The position numbers and the translations under genes are program-made. The notes beneath the pieces are model-generated. The model did no database searches. It was given only the letters and a program-made list of their open reading frames with translations, and was not told the origin of the DNA. Positions 25,302 through 33,786 of a stretch of 47,043 bases of DNA are shown piece by piece (position 1 is the stretch's first letter; each line of letters begins with the position of its first letter). This stretch comes from an uncultured Pseudomonadota bacterium (GTDB lineage: Bacteria > Pseudomonadota > Gammaproteobacteria > Methylococcales > Methylomonadaceae): positions 1-47,043 of the forward strand of contig CAINDC010000220.1 in the NCBI GenBank assembly GCA_903847275.1. Reading direction: 5' to 3'.

Positions 25302-25733
25302 ATGGATACCGCTATCAAAGTCGCATTTGCCACGAGCGATATGTTGCACGTTGACCAGCATTTTGGTTCAGCTCAATCGTTTGCCATTTACGCCGTGAAT
25401 CCTGAACAAGCCGAATTACTCGAAGCCGCGCAATTTGGCAATTTAGCCCAAGACGGCAACGAAGATAAATTAGCCGTAAAAATTCAATTGCTCGATGGTT
25501 GCGCGGCGGTGTATTGCCAAGCCATTGGCGCATCGGCAATTAAACAAATCATCGCGCACGGAATTCAACCCGTAAAAGTTCACGAAGGCAGCCGTATTAA
25601 AAATTTAGTCGCTGATTTGCAAAACGAAATGAAATCAGGTGCAACCAGTTGGCTAGCAAAAGCTATCAATCAAAACAAAACGCCTGACCCAAAACGTTTT
25701 GATGAAATGGCGCAAGAAGATTGGCAAGAATAA
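25302..25733 (+). CDS. nifX: NifX, FeMo-co precursor carrier
   Basis: A 143-residue NifX with the DQHFGSAQSF segment of the dinitrogenase cofactor-binding fold, the same fold as the NafY C-terminus. It binds the NifB cofactor and later intermediates between NifB and NifEN. GAGGAGG precedes ATG 25302. The stop codon overlaps the left end of a palindromic repeat, so this repeat inserted exactly at the gene's 3' end. Confidence 0.95.
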   Translation: MDTAIKVAFATSDMLHVDQHFGSAQSFAIYAVNPEQAELLEAAQFGNLAQDGNEDKLAVKIQLLDGCAAVYCQAIGASAIKQIIAHGIQPVKVHEGSRIKNLVADLQNEMKSGATSWLAKAINQNKTPDPKRFDEMAQEDWQE

Positions 25734-26063
25734 AGCACCTCCCCCAGCCCTATCGGGCTGCCCCCTGAAAAGGGGGCGAAAGATTAAAAAGCAACGGCTT
25801 TTGCTTTTAATGGTTTTCCCCCTTTGGAGCATAAGTATCTACACAAGTTTTATTGCTTATAAAACAAAATGTTAAGTTTATTTTTTGTGTTCTTAAAGTA
25901 AATTCGTTTAGATTTTTACATCTAATTTGAATGAGTTTTGGAGTTTTAACTTTATGAAAAATCACAAAAATGCTTATAACAACTTGATTTTTAAATTAAA
26001 AACTTGTGTAGATACTTATGCCTTTGGAGGGGGAGCGGCGATAGCCGCAGGGGGAGGTGCTTT
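25732..26063. repeat. REP-like palindromic repeat, copy 1, interrupted
   Basis: 14-bp ends AAAGCACCTCCCCC (25732-25745) and GGGGGAGGTGCTTT (26050-26063) are perfect inverted repeats. Between them lie further hairpins (AGCCC-GGGCT; CCCCC-GGGGG). Removing the inner element and one copy of its target duplication leaves about 132 bp, similar to copy 2 at 46783-46904. It fills most of the 366-base gap between nifX and the next gene. Confidence 0.85.
25830..26020. mobile_element. 191-bp MITE-like element nested in the repeat
   Basis: It has perfect 22-bp terminal inverted repeats (25830-25851 and 25999-26020; left end CATAAGTATCTACACAAG) and is flanked on both sides by the 9-bp direct repeat CCTTTGGAG (25821-25829 and 26021-26029). 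The inside is AT-rich and encodes nothing credible. The structure is that of a non-autonomous transposon with a 9-bp target-site duplication. No family could be assigned. Confidence 0.88.
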
Positions 26064-26099
26064 AAAGAAAATAATTTTAAAAACCCAGAGGATTTACCC

Positions 26100-26567
26100 A
26101 TGAGCGAATTAGTTGTTCAAGAAAATGACCCGTTTTTAGCGTCAGATGTTGTGGTTGAAATGTTAAAACAACTCCGTGCAATTGATTCTTACGATACTTA
26201 CGACGGTTTGACCGAAGCGCAAATTATCGACCCGTTAATTTTGACCAAAGAACGCCGCCGCGAAATTCCAATCGTTGGCGACCCTGACGAAATCACGTTG
26301 GCGCGTGTCAAAACGTATTACAACAGTATTGCTAATTTGATTGAGAAAAAAACCAAAATGATGGCAGTTCCTGTTATCAACATCACGCACGAAGGTTTTG
26401 GACGCGCGTTTGTTCTCGTCGGCAAATTGATTGTGGTTGATAAAATTTTGCGCGATGTGCATCGTTTTGGTTTTCCAAGCCTTGAAGAAATGTGCGTGAA
26501 AACAGAAGAGGTCGTCGATAAAGCTGCCGCGTTAGTCGAAAAATACCGAGAAGTCGCAGAAGCCTAG
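26100..26567 (+). CDS. NifX-associated protein (DUF269)
   Basis: A 155-residue protein of the DUF269 family that nearly always follows nifX. Recognisable stretches are VVVEMLKQLRAIDSYDTYD and RDVHRFGFPSLEEM. The function is unknown, perhaps cofactor maturation. Start at 26100 with AGAGGA upstream; the frame extending to 26004 runs into the repeat. It must be transcribed through the repeat and MITE unless a local promoter exists, and I see no sigma-54 box in the gap. Confidence 0.93.
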   Translation: MSELVVQENDPFLASDVVVEMLKQLRAIDSYDTYDGLTEAQIIDPLILTKERRREIPIVGDPDEITLARVKTYYNSIANLIEKKTKMMAVPVINITHEGFGRAFVLVGKLIVVDKILRDVHRFGFPSLEEMCVKTEEVVDKAAALVEKYREVAEA

Positions 26568-26587
26568 AATTTTAAGGAATTGCAAAA

Positions 26588-26797
26588 ATGACTGAAGAAG
26601 AACTCAAAAAATTAGAAAAAGACGTGAAAAAAAATAAACGTCTCGCCAGCGAACAAGCGATGGAATTACACGATTTAATCGAAGACCGTTTGCCTGACGC
26701 TTACGGCGAATTGATGGGCATTGCCCAAGCCACTTTCGATGCCTGCAAAGCGTGGGACGAAGCTAACAAAAAATTTCTGGCTGCCAGCGGCGCGTGA
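26588..26797 (+). CDS. CCE_0567-family small helical protein (Rop-like, DUF683)
   Basis: A 69-residue, two-helix, highly charged protein (MTEEELKKLEKDVKKNKR...) of the CCE_0567 family. The cyanobacterial member binds metal, and the genes sit between DUF269 and ferredoxin genes in nif clusters. Spacing and order here match that. The ribosome site is AAGGA. The role is unknown. Confidence 0.92.
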   Translation: MTEEELKKLEKDVKKNKRLASEQAMELHDLIEDRLPDAYGELMGIAQATFDACKAWDEANKKFLAASGA

Positions 26798-26806
26798 GGA
26801 GGAAAG

Positions 26807-27115
26807 ATGAGTGAATTTATAACAGGTACAACGTTTGGCGGCACAGTTTGGACTCCGAATTACGTTTCGAATTTAAACCAAAAAACCTGCATTGCGTGTG
26901 GACGGTGTTTTAAAGTTTGTCCGCGCGACGTTTTCAATTTAATCGACAAAGACGAAATCGTTGAAGAATTTGATGATGATTACGGCGATTTTGAAGACGA
27001 TGACGATAACAGCATGGTCATGAGTTTGAAAAATCCAGACGATTGCATCGGCTGTGAAGCGTGTTCAAAAGTGTGTCCAAAAAATTGTTTTACTCATCAA
27101 CATAAAGCCGCTTAA
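26807..27115 (+). CDS. fdxB: FdxB, nif-specific ferredoxin III
   Basis: The 102-residue ferredoxin has two motifs, CIACGRCFKVCP (about 28-39) and CIGCEACSKVCP (about 80-91). A very acidic insert of about 20 Asp/Glu residues lies between them (near 45-67). The N-terminal ITGTTFGGTVWTP is typical of the nif-specific type III ferredoxins. It probably supplies electrons for cofactor synthesis or NifH. A GGAGGA ribosome site stands before the ATG. Confidence 0.95.
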   Translation: MSEFITGTTFGGTVWTPNYVSNLNQKTCIACGRCFKVCPRDVFNLIDKDEIVEEFDDDYGDFEDDDDNSMVMSLKNPDDCIGCEACSKVCPKNCFTHQHKAA

Positions 27116-27132
27116 CAAGAGGATTTGCAATC

Positions 27133-27456
27133 ATGCCAAGACCAGAGAAACACGTTTTTATTTGTACGCAAAATCGTCCACAAGGACATCCACGCGGTTC
27201 GTGCGGTGCGAAAGGTTGCGCCGATGTGATGAATGAATTTATGAACGAAATTCAAAGCCGTAATTTGTTTGAAAAAATTGCGTTGACCAACACAGGTTGC
27301 ATGGGACCTTGTATGTTTGGCACAAACGTTCTCGTTTATCCCGAAGGCGTGATGTATGGCAATGTCACCAAAGAAGATGTAAAAACTATCATTGACGAGC
27401 ATTTGCTCGGTGGAAAACCTGTCGAAGCGTTAAAAGTACCTGCTGAGGTTTGGTAG
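27133..27456 (+). CDS. Thioredoxin-fold [2Fe-2S] ferredoxin
   Basis: A 107-residue protein of the Clostridium pasteurianum / Azotobacter FdII type. Cluster cysteines are visible in HVFICTQNRPQGHPRGSC and in GCMGPCMFG. The fold is thioredoxin-like and dimeric in the family. A dithiol/Fe-S electron carrier for nitrogenase or Fe-S assembly is likely. It is 17 bases after fdxB and part of the same run of genes. Confidence 0.93.
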   Translation: MPRPEKHVFICTQNRPQGHPRGSCGAKGCADVMNEFMNEIQSRNLFEKIALTNTGCMGPCMFGTNVLVYPEGVMYGNVTKEDVKTIIDEHLLGGKPVEALKVPAEVW

Positions 27457-27458
27457 TC

Positions 27459-27827
27459 GTGAACCTGAAAGAGCAAATCGATAATCAGTTTGCGTTTGGG
27501 AAAGTGATTTGTCAGCGTATTAGCGAAACGATTGTGAAACTGGGATTTTCAGTACAAACGCCGATTAGTTTGCCTGTGTTCGATGATGCCGAATTTCGTT
27601 TGATTCTTGATCCATTAACGCAAGATCCGAATTTAGCGGGTTATTGGTACAACGAGAAAAAACAACGCATTGGACAAATTCAATTTAACAGCGACGGTAG
27701 TTTTTACGCTGAATACGATGTTGTTCAGCCGCATCCAACCAAAAAACAGTTTTTTGTTGAAGCGATAAACGCTTGGGGAAGGGAAGAAAACATCAAAACC
27801 GAAGCGAAATTACTCGAATTGCCGTAA
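27459..27827 (+). CDS. Unrecognised small nif-operon protein
   Basis: About 122 residues from GTG 27459, two bases after the preceding stop; a TTG at 27450 is also possible. It is soluble, with a helical N-terminus and a central beta region (GYWYNEKKQRIGQIQFNSDG) that resembles a small single-domain binding protein. One cysteine, no membrane segment. It overlaps the next gene by one base. No family recognised; nif-linked by position. Confidence 0.7.
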   Translation: MNLKEQIDNQFAFGKVICQRISETIVKLGFSVQTPISLPVFDDAEFRLILDPLTQDPNLAGYWYNEKKQRIGQIQFNSDGSFYAEYDVVQPHPTKKQFFVEAINAWGREENIKTEAKLLELP

Positions 27828-28261
27828 TGAACATATTTAAAAATCATCGTTTGTTACTTTTCTACAAAGGCGACATCAGCGCGTTAGTTTTATTTACTCA
27901 ACAAGAAAATGGCGACATTTGTTTTCCAGAAGCGTTGCCTGCGTTATCTGAGATTCTCGAATCCGACGAAACTGAAATCAGCGAAATCAATCTGCATCCC
28001 GCGTTACTACTTAAAGCTCTCAATCAGCATTTGGATTTAGACGATGATTTGTTGAAAATCGAACCGACTTTTTGTGAACGAATCGACACGCCGAATGGCG
28101 TAATTACCGTTTATTTGGCGCGATTCACTTTGCTTGATCCGCCTCACAAACTGCTCGAAAGTCGTAATTTAAAACTAAAAACCTTAACCGAATTGCGCCG
28201 TCAATCGCCCGCCGAAATGGAATTATTGCGACGGGCTTACGTCAAGATGATGGAAGGTTAA
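27827..28261 (+). CDS. Unrecognised nif-operon protein
   Basis: 144 residues from ATG 27827, which shares its A with the previous TAA. It is soluble with a beta-rich N-terminal half (RLLLFYKGDISALVLF) and a helical C-terminus rich in Leu/Arg. The pair with the previous gene looks like a stable two-gene unit. I do not recognise a family or catalytic motif. Confidence 0.72.
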   Translation: MNIFKNHRLLLFYKGDISALVLFTQQENGDICFPEALPALSEILESDETEISEINLHPALLLKALNQHLDLDDDLLKIEPTFCERIDTPNGVITVYLARFTLLDPPHKLLESRNLKLKTLTELRRQSPAEMELLRRAYVKMMEG

Positions 28262-28311
28262 AAGCAAATCCATTTAATTATTTATCAATTTTTTACCAAA
28301 GGAGTTACACC

Positions 28312-28530
28312 ATGAGCGTTAAAGCAATTAAAGAATTTTCTGAAAAAGCGAAAGCCAATCCAGAACTTGGCGAAAAATTAAAAGCAGCGGTAAAAATGAA
28401 AGAATTACGCGCTCTTTTTGAAGAAAATGGTTTGGAATATCACGAAGATTCATTTTATCCACCGAATGAACCGCAATTTGTTGAAGATCAACTTTCTGAA
28501 AAAATGGCAAAAGCACTTTTGAGAGTTTAA
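28312..28530 (+). CDS. Nif11-like small protein
   Basis: A 72-residue protein beginning MSVKAIKEFSEKAKANPELGEKL, close to the Nif11 helix pattern. Nif11 domains occur in nif clusters as proteins of unknown role and elsewhere as leader peptides of ribosomal natural products. No cysteine or Gly-Gly cleavage site is seen, so a precursor peptide is unlikely. AAAGGAG gives a strong ribosome site. Confidence 0.75.
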   Translation: MSVKAIKEFSEKAKANPELGEKLKAAVKMKELRALFEENGLEYHEDSFYPPNEPQFVEDQLSEKMAKALLRV

Positions 28531-28536
28531 ACCGAA

Positions 28537-29742
28537 ATGTTTGATTTTATGGATTTGGAATTTGAGCCAGCCGCGCCAGAGTTTTATATTCCAGAAGCCA
28601 GTGAATGTATGCGGTGCGGGCAATGCGTCAGCGGTTGCCCGACGTTTCGTTTATTTCAAATTGACGAAGAAACCCCGCGCCGCCGCCTTCGCACAATTAG
28701 TAAAATTTTGGTCGAAAATTTGCCCGTGAGCGCAGACGAATTAGCACATTTGAATAATTGTGTGCAATGTCGCGCTTGTGAAATAAGTTGTCCGAGCCAA
28801 ATGCGTTATGGCGAATTATTCGACCAAGCGCAGGCAAAATTACAAACACCGTTGAAACCGTTAGCAAAAGTGGCATTTTATTTGATTGAAAACAAAAAGC
28901 CACGCGCTTGGTTGATGCCATTTGTAAAAGGTTATTTAAAATCGGGTTTGCAAAAATCATTACGAAATTCTGGATTGTTAGAAAAATTGAATTTAGCGAA
29001 TGCTGAAAAACTCTTGAATGAACCCACGTTAAAACCGTTGTTTGAACATTATCCGACAAATGGCGTTTCGCGTGGAAAAGTCGCTTTATTCACGGGTTGT
29101 ATTGCCGAACATTTTGACCGTGAAACGTTGGAAGCGGCGATTAAATTGCTCAACGCTAATGGTTTCAACGTTCAAATTCCAAAAACACAAAGTTGCTGTG
29201 GCGCGATTCATAAGCACAATGGACAATCTGCCACGAAATTGTGCGAAAACAATCTCATCGTTTTTAATTCGTTAGATGTTGAAGCGGTGATTCATGTTGC
29301 GACGGGTTGTGGCGCGATGTTGAGTGAATGTGAAAACGAAAATTTTAAACGGCGTTTGTTTGATATTAGCGATTTTTTATTGGCAAATTGGTCAGATAAT
29401 TTACAACTTTTACCGTCTAATTTAAAAATCGCGGTGCATGAACCATGCAGTCAACGAAATGTTTTAAAAAATCAGCAAAGCACTTATGCGTTGTTGCAAA
29501 AAATTCCGAATTTGACGATTGAAACATTGGCGAATAATCAGATTTGTTGCGGTTCGGGCGGAAGTTATATGTTGACGCATCCTGAAAATGCCACGAAATT
29601 ACACGCTTTGAAACAGCAAATTATTAACGATGCGAACGTTGATTTAGTGGTGAGTAGCAATTTTGGTTGTGTGATTCATCTCAATTCAGATGAAACAAAA
29701 GTTGTGCATCCGTTGATTTTGTTGGAGAATCAATTAGCGTAA
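28537..29742 (+). CDS. GlcF/HdrB-like Fe-S oxidoreductase subunit
   Basis: The 401 residues carry two 4Fe-4S motifs (CMRCGQCVSGCP near 24 and CVQCRACEISCP near 74) and two CCG-type cysteine domains (SCCGAIHKHNG and ICCGSGGSY), the layout of glycolate oxidase subunit GlcF and related (Fe-S)-binding proteins. The usual flavoprotein partner gene is not beside it. It starts 6 bases after the Nif11-like gene, so it looks co-expressed with nif genes. Its job in nitrogen fixation is unknown. Its TAA directly abuts the modC stop. Confidence 0.88.
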   Translation: MFDFMDLEFEPAAPEFYIPEASECMRCGQCVSGCPTFRLFQIDEETPRRRLRTISKILVENLPVSADELAHLNNCVQCRACEISCPSQMRYGELFDQAQAKLQTPLKPLAKVAFYLIENKKPRAWLMPFVKGYLKSGLQKSLRNSGLLEKLNLANAEKLLNEPTLKPLFEHYPTNGVSRGKVALFTGCIAEHFDRETLEAAIKLLNANGFNVQIPKTQSCCGAIHKHNGQSATKLCENNLIVFNSLDVEAVIHVATGCGAMLSECENENFKRRLFDISDFLLANWSDNLQLLPSNLKIAVHEPCSQRNVLKNQQSTYALLQKIPNLTIETLANNQICCGSGGSYMLTHPENATKLHALKQQIINDANVDLVVSSNFGCVIHLNSDETKVVHPLILLENQLA

Positions 29743-30834
29743 TCAATTCAAAATCGACATGCCTTTGATTTGCACAAAAACGTCTTTGCCAATTTTTAGA
29801 TTTAAAACCACTGCTGATTTGCGCGTAATATGCGCGAGTAACGGTTGATTACCAACTTTTAAGCGCACAATCGTTTGTCCACTTTCGCCGTCTGCAATAT
29901 CCATAATCGTCGCGGGCAACACGTTGAGAATGCTCGTTGCGCGAGGCACTTCTAAAACAATACTGACATCACGCGCATAAATTTGAACCCGTAACGGAGT
30001 TCCAATTTTCGCATCAATCGCAGGCAAACTTAACGAACCTCCTTCAAACGCCACGCGGGTTAAATGAAATTCTGTTTCATGTTCGACGATTGTTACATTC
30101 CAAACCGTTGTGGCTTCGCGGTCTTGCGAAAGCGGCAAATCTAAACGGCTCAATGTTTCCGACAACAATCCCGAAGCCTGTACTTTTCCCGCTTCCAAAA
30201 CGACCAAATAATCTGCCAGTTGCGCGACTTCTTGATGTGAATGCGTGACGTACAAAACGGGGATATTTAATTCCTGATTTAAGCGACCTAAAAACGGCAA
30301 AATTTCTTGTTTACGTTTGGCATCAAGCGATGCAAGTGGCTCGTCCATCAATAAAATTTCAGGATTCAAAACCAACGCTCGCGCAATCGCCACCCGTTGT
30401 TTTTCACCACCCGATAAACGCTCTGGCATTCGTTCAAGTAAATGTTTAATGCCAAGTAAATGGATAATTTGTTCAAATTTAGCATTATTGAAACTCGCTT
30501 TAATGCGTTTCAAACCAAAATTCAAATTTTCATGCACAGTTAAATGTGAAAACAAATTAGCCTCTTGAAAAACATAACCAAGCGGACGTTTATGTGTTGG
30601 TAAAAAAGCCCCGACATCGCTGTCTTCCCAAACGCTGCCGTTAATTTCTAAATAACTTTGCTGCGCTTTCTGCAAGCCTGCAATGCAACGCAACAATGTC
30701 GTTTTGCCACTGCCAGAATGCCCAAATAAAACCGTCACGCCCGAATTCGGCAAACGTAAATTCACCGATAATTGAAAGTCGCCGTGATCAAGTTTGAAAC
30801 GAGCGGTAATAAATTTGTTTAATTTGCGGTTCAT
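29743..30834 (-). CDS. modC: ModC, molybdate ABC transporter ATPase
   Basis: The start at ATG 30834 (overlapping the modB stop by 4) gives 363 residues. Visible motifs are Walker A GHSGSGKTT, signature LSGGEKQR, Walker B LLMDEPLASLD, and a C-terminal molybdate-responsive TOBE/Mop domain (from about 290). The longer frame to 30918 lies inside modB. It supplies energy for molybdate uptake, needed for FeMo-co. The operon is divergent from modE and ends exactly against the GlcF-like gene. Confidence 0.96.
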   Translation of the reverse strand: MNRKLNKFITARFKLDHGDFQLSVNLRLPNSGVTVLFGHSGSGKTTLLRCIAGLQKAQQSYLEINGSVWEDSDVGAFLPTHKRPLGYVFQEANLFSHLTVHENLNFGLKRIKASFNNAKFEQIIHLLGIKHLLERMPERLSGGEKQRVAIARALVLNPEILLMDEPLASLDAKRKQEILPFLGRLNQELNIPVLYVTHSHQEVAQLADYLVVLEAGKVQASGLLSETLSRLDLPLSQDREATTVWNVTIVEHETEFHLTRVAFEGGSLSLPAIDAKIGTPLRVQIYARDVSIVLEVPRATSILNVLPATIMDIADGESGQTIVRLKVGNQPLLAHITRKSAVVLNLKIGKDVFVQIKGMSILN

Positions 30835-31508
30835 TTGACGTGGGGCGTGGTTTTTAAAACGGTGTAAAGAATCAATAAGACGGTGAACGAAAATACTAAT
30901 AATCCACCTGCGAGCCAATGTGCTTGGCTGTATTCCAAGGCTTCGACGTGGTTGTAAATTTGCACCGAGACGACGCGCGTTTTGTCGGGAATGTTGCCGC
31001 CAACCATTAACACCACTCCAAATTCACCAACGGTATGTGCGAAACCTAAAATCGTAGCGGTTAAAAATCCTGATTTCGCTTGTGGAATAACAACGCTAAA
31101 AAACGTATCGATTGGACTGGCGCGTAACGTGGCGGCGGCTTCTAGCGGTTGTTCGCCAATATTTGAAAACGCGGTTTGCAACGGTTGCACGACGAATGGC
31201 ATCGAATATAAAACCGACGCGACGACCAAACCCGCAAAGGTAAAAGGCAACGTGCCGATGCCTAACCACGTTGTGAATTCGCCGATAACGCCATTTTTAC
31301 CGAGCAAAATTAGCAAGTAAAAGCCTAAAACGGTCGGCGGTAAAACCAGCGGTAAAGCGACAATGGTGTTAATCAATCCACGCCATTTTGAACGAGTTCG
31401 TGCCAACCACCACGCCAACGGCGTGCCGAATAGCAACATAAAAATCGTGGCGAGGCTGGCGACTTTGAAAGTCAGTAACAGTGTGGCGAAATCAGCGGAT
31501 GTGAGCAT
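30831..31508 (-). CDS. modB: ModB, molybdate ABC transporter permease
   Basis: A 225-residue permease with about five or six transmembrane helices. The EAA-like loop that contacts the ATPase is visible as EAAATLRASPIDTFF. It overlaps modC and begins 2 bases after modA ends. It forms the inner-membrane pore for molybdate with ModC and ModA. Confidence 0.96.
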   Translation of the reverse strand: MLTSADFATLLLTFKVASLATIFMLLFGTPLAWWLARTRSKWRGLINTIVALPLVLPPTVLGFYLLILLGKNGVIGEFTTWLGIGTLPFTFAGLVVASVLYSMPFVVQPLQTAFSNIGEQPLEAAATLRASPIDTFFSVVIPQAKSGFLTATILGFAHTVGEFGVVLMVGGNIPDKTRVVSVQIYNHVEALEYSQAHWLAGGLLVFSFTVLLILYTVLKTTPHVK

Positions 31509-31510
31509 AA

Positions 31511-32272
31511 TTATTTAGGTAAATCGTAGCCATATTTTTGAATAATGGCTTTTGCTGGCGTTGATTTTAAATAATCGAGCAACGCCGTTGCCGCTGGATT
31601 TTTTGCGCCCAACGTTAGCAAAACGGCATCTTGTTTAATCGGCGCATAAAGGGCTTGCGGCACAATCCAACCTGAACCGCTGGTAATTTTACCGTTTTCG
31701 CTCACTTGTGACATTGCCACAAAACCTAATTCGGCATTGCCTGTGCTAATAAATTGATACGTTTGCGAGATGTTTTCACCTTGAACAAATAACGGTTGCA
31801 ATTTATCGAGCAGGTTTTTGCTTTTCAGAACTTCGATTGCCGCCGCGCCATAAGGTGCTAATTTTCGATCAGCTAATGCGATATGTTGAAAACCGCCTTT
31901 TGCTAGAATTTCGCCTTTTTCATCAACATAATTTGCGGTATTTGACCATAAAACTAATTTCCCCAATGCGTAAGTAAAGTTACTGCCCTGAACCGCAAAA
32001 CCACTTTGTTGCAATTTAGCAGGACTTTTATCATCCGCAGACAAAAAAACTTCAAACGGTGCGCCATTTTCAAATTGCGACACAAATTTCCCCGACGAAC
32101 CAAACGATAATTGCGCGGTGTGACCTGTGGATTTTTCAAATTCAGCGGCGATTTCCGTCATCGGTTTGGTGAAATTTGACGCGACGGCAACGAGCGTTGT
32201 ATCGGCGAAACTTGTTGGCGCGATTAAAAGGAAACCGACTAAAAATAACGGTTTCATTGTTTTAAAAATCAT
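31511..32272 (-). CDS. modA: ModA, periplasmic molybdate-binding protein
   Basis: 253 residues from ATG 32272, which follows GGAGA; the start at 32284 has no ribosome site. A signal peptide ends near the ...PTSFA/DTT junction (about residue 23-24). The mature start VAVASNFTKPM and SFGSSGKF are typical molybdate-binding loops. It delivers molybdate to ModBC. The outer-membrane protein gene ends 12 bases upstream. Confidence 0.96.
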   Translation of the reverse strand: MIFKTMKPLFLVGFLLIAPTSFADTTLVAVASNFTKPMTEIAAEFEKSTGHTAQLSFGSSGKFVSQFENGAPFEVFLSADDKSPAKLQQSGFAVQGSNFTYALGKLVLWSNTANYVDEKGEILAKGGFQHIALADRKLAPYGAAAIEVLKSKNLLDKLQPLFVQGENISQTYQFISTGNAELGFVAMSQVSENGKITSGSGWIVPQALYAPIKQDAVLLTLGAKNPAATALLDYLKSTPAKAIIQKYGYDLPK

Positions 32273-32284
32273 GACGTTCTCCAA

Positions 32285-33772
32285 TTAAAACCGCAACATA
32301 CTTTGTACATAAAAATAATCGACATCTTGAGAGTCGGGAGCTTTCGGGGCGTTTTTCGCAAATTCACCTTTGAATAAATGCGCCCAACCTGTTTCAAAAT
32401 TCAGGCTACTGTTGAAATCCCAGCGCGTGGTGAGTTCGATTTGATGACCAATGTAATCATCGGTTTTGCCTGTTTTGTCTTGCAAGCCCGCAGTTGTCCA
32501 CGCATCTTTCTTTTCAGCTAACCAATAAAAACGGTGACTTAATCCAACTTGAACATTGGAAAGTGGCGCAAAACCAACTCGATAAGCAGGTGAATTGATA
32601 TTGCTTCGCGCAAATGCGCCGTAAATGCCCGTCGCGCCAAATTCAAAACGTCGTGCGCCGTATAAAGTATCAAAACGTTCATCGTTGCCATCGGTCGAAT
32701 TTTTATCACCGCTGGCATAATCGTATTCCAACGCAAAACGTGGTTTCCACGGCGCATCAAAGGTATAACCGACATCAACATGTTGATACCACGCTTCGTG
32801 GTCTAAATCTTTACCATCTGTTGCCGCCGCTGTGGCGCGAACTGTGCCGAATTGCCCGATACTTTCCGATTGAAAATCAAATTTCCCTTTGGTGGGTTTT
32901 AGATAAAAACGCACACCAGGTGTGAAATAACGTCGATTGCGCGTTTGACTTTTCGCGCTGTCGCCTTCGTCGAAATGATACAAATACGCTTCGGCGTTAA
33001 TTCCAAAAGCCAAGTTATACATTTCAAAAAAACCACCTGAAAACCACGTTTTGCCATCAGCAGTATCAAAATCGTGTTCACCGTTCAAAAGCGCAGTCGC
33101 GCTAGTCGGATAACGATTCACGGGCATCGTCGCAAAAGCGTTGAATTGCCAATGGTTATAATCCAAAACCCGCAACCGCAACCCGTCAAAACTGTTAATC
33201 GTGTTACGCATCGCGTTTCGCGCAATCAGGCGGCGACTACCAAAATTCAACGATTGTCGTCCTGCAATAATTTCTGTTCCTAAACCGCTGTAAAACGCAT
33301 TTTGGTCTGCCCACGCAAAATAACCTTGAATAAAATCGGCTTCATCAACGTGCGTATTATTCACGCCTGAACCTGAATCTGCGCCAAGTTGCCGTGCGTC
33401 TAAAAATTCACCACCGACACGAAAATGATTAAAGCGTGCTTCTAAAAATGCGTCCGTTTGCAAAGCGATTTGTTGATCTCCGCCCATGCCGCCTGTATTA
33501 AATCGCCCGTCCATCGTTTCATAACGGGTGCGTTGTTCGACAGATAAAGAAAGCCATTTCGGTAAATCCAACGCATCGTGCAAATTCCAAATTGGTTTTT
33601 CATATTTATCATTGCCCAACAACGCATCCGCCATTTGACTTTCAAATGCTGCAAATGCGGGCGTTGCGTAACTTTTCTTTTCTTCTGCCGCGTTTGAAAA
33701 ACTTGGCGTAAAACTCGCCATAAAGCAGATAGTTTTCAACAAACCAACACCCGAAATTTTTTGTGCATTCAT
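32285..33772 (-). CDS. Outer-membrane beta-barrel porin (alginate-export family) in the mod operon
   Basis: About 495 residues with a signal peptide (cleavage after ...SNAA near residue 28) and a C-terminal phenylalanine (MLRF), the outer-membrane assembly signal. Alternating hydrophobic strands and segments like EFLDARQLG and WYQHVDVGYTFD fit the alginate-export (AlgE-like) porin family. I use ATG 33772 because AGGA is 8 bases upstream; ATG 33781 is too close to it. Its place between mop and modA suggests passage of molybdate or a molybdate complex through the outer membrane. Substrate not shown. Confidence 0.85.
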   Translation of the reverse strand: MNAQKISGVGLLKTICFMASFTPSFSNAAEEKKSYATPAFAAFESQMADALLGNDKYEKPIWNLHDALDLPKWLSLSVEQRTRYETMDGRFNTGGMGGDQQIALQTDAFLEARFNHFRVGGEFLDARQLGADSGSGVNNTHVDEADFIQGYFAWADQNAFYSGLGTEIIAGRQSLNFGSRRLIARNAMRNTINSFDGLRLRVLDYNHWQFNAFATMPVNRYPTSATALLNGEHDFDTADGKTWFSGGFFEMYNLAFGINAEAYLYHFDEGDSAKSQTRNRRYFTPGVRFYLKPTKGKFDFQSESIGQFGTVRATAAATDGKDLDHEAWYQHVDVGYTFDAPWKPRFALEYDYASGDKNSTDGNDERFDTLYGARRFEFGATGIYGAFARSNINSPAYRVGFAPLSNVQVGLSHRFYWLAEKKDAWTTAGLQDKTGKTDDYIGHQIELTTRWDFNSSLNFETGWAHLFKGEFAKNAPKAPDSQDVDYFYVQSMLRF

Positions 33773-33786
33773 GGCGAGCATCCTAA

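Noticed and set aside
25830-26020. Coding gene inside the MITE-like element
   Set aside because: The short ATG frame near 25954 has stops and no homology; the length is far below a transposase.
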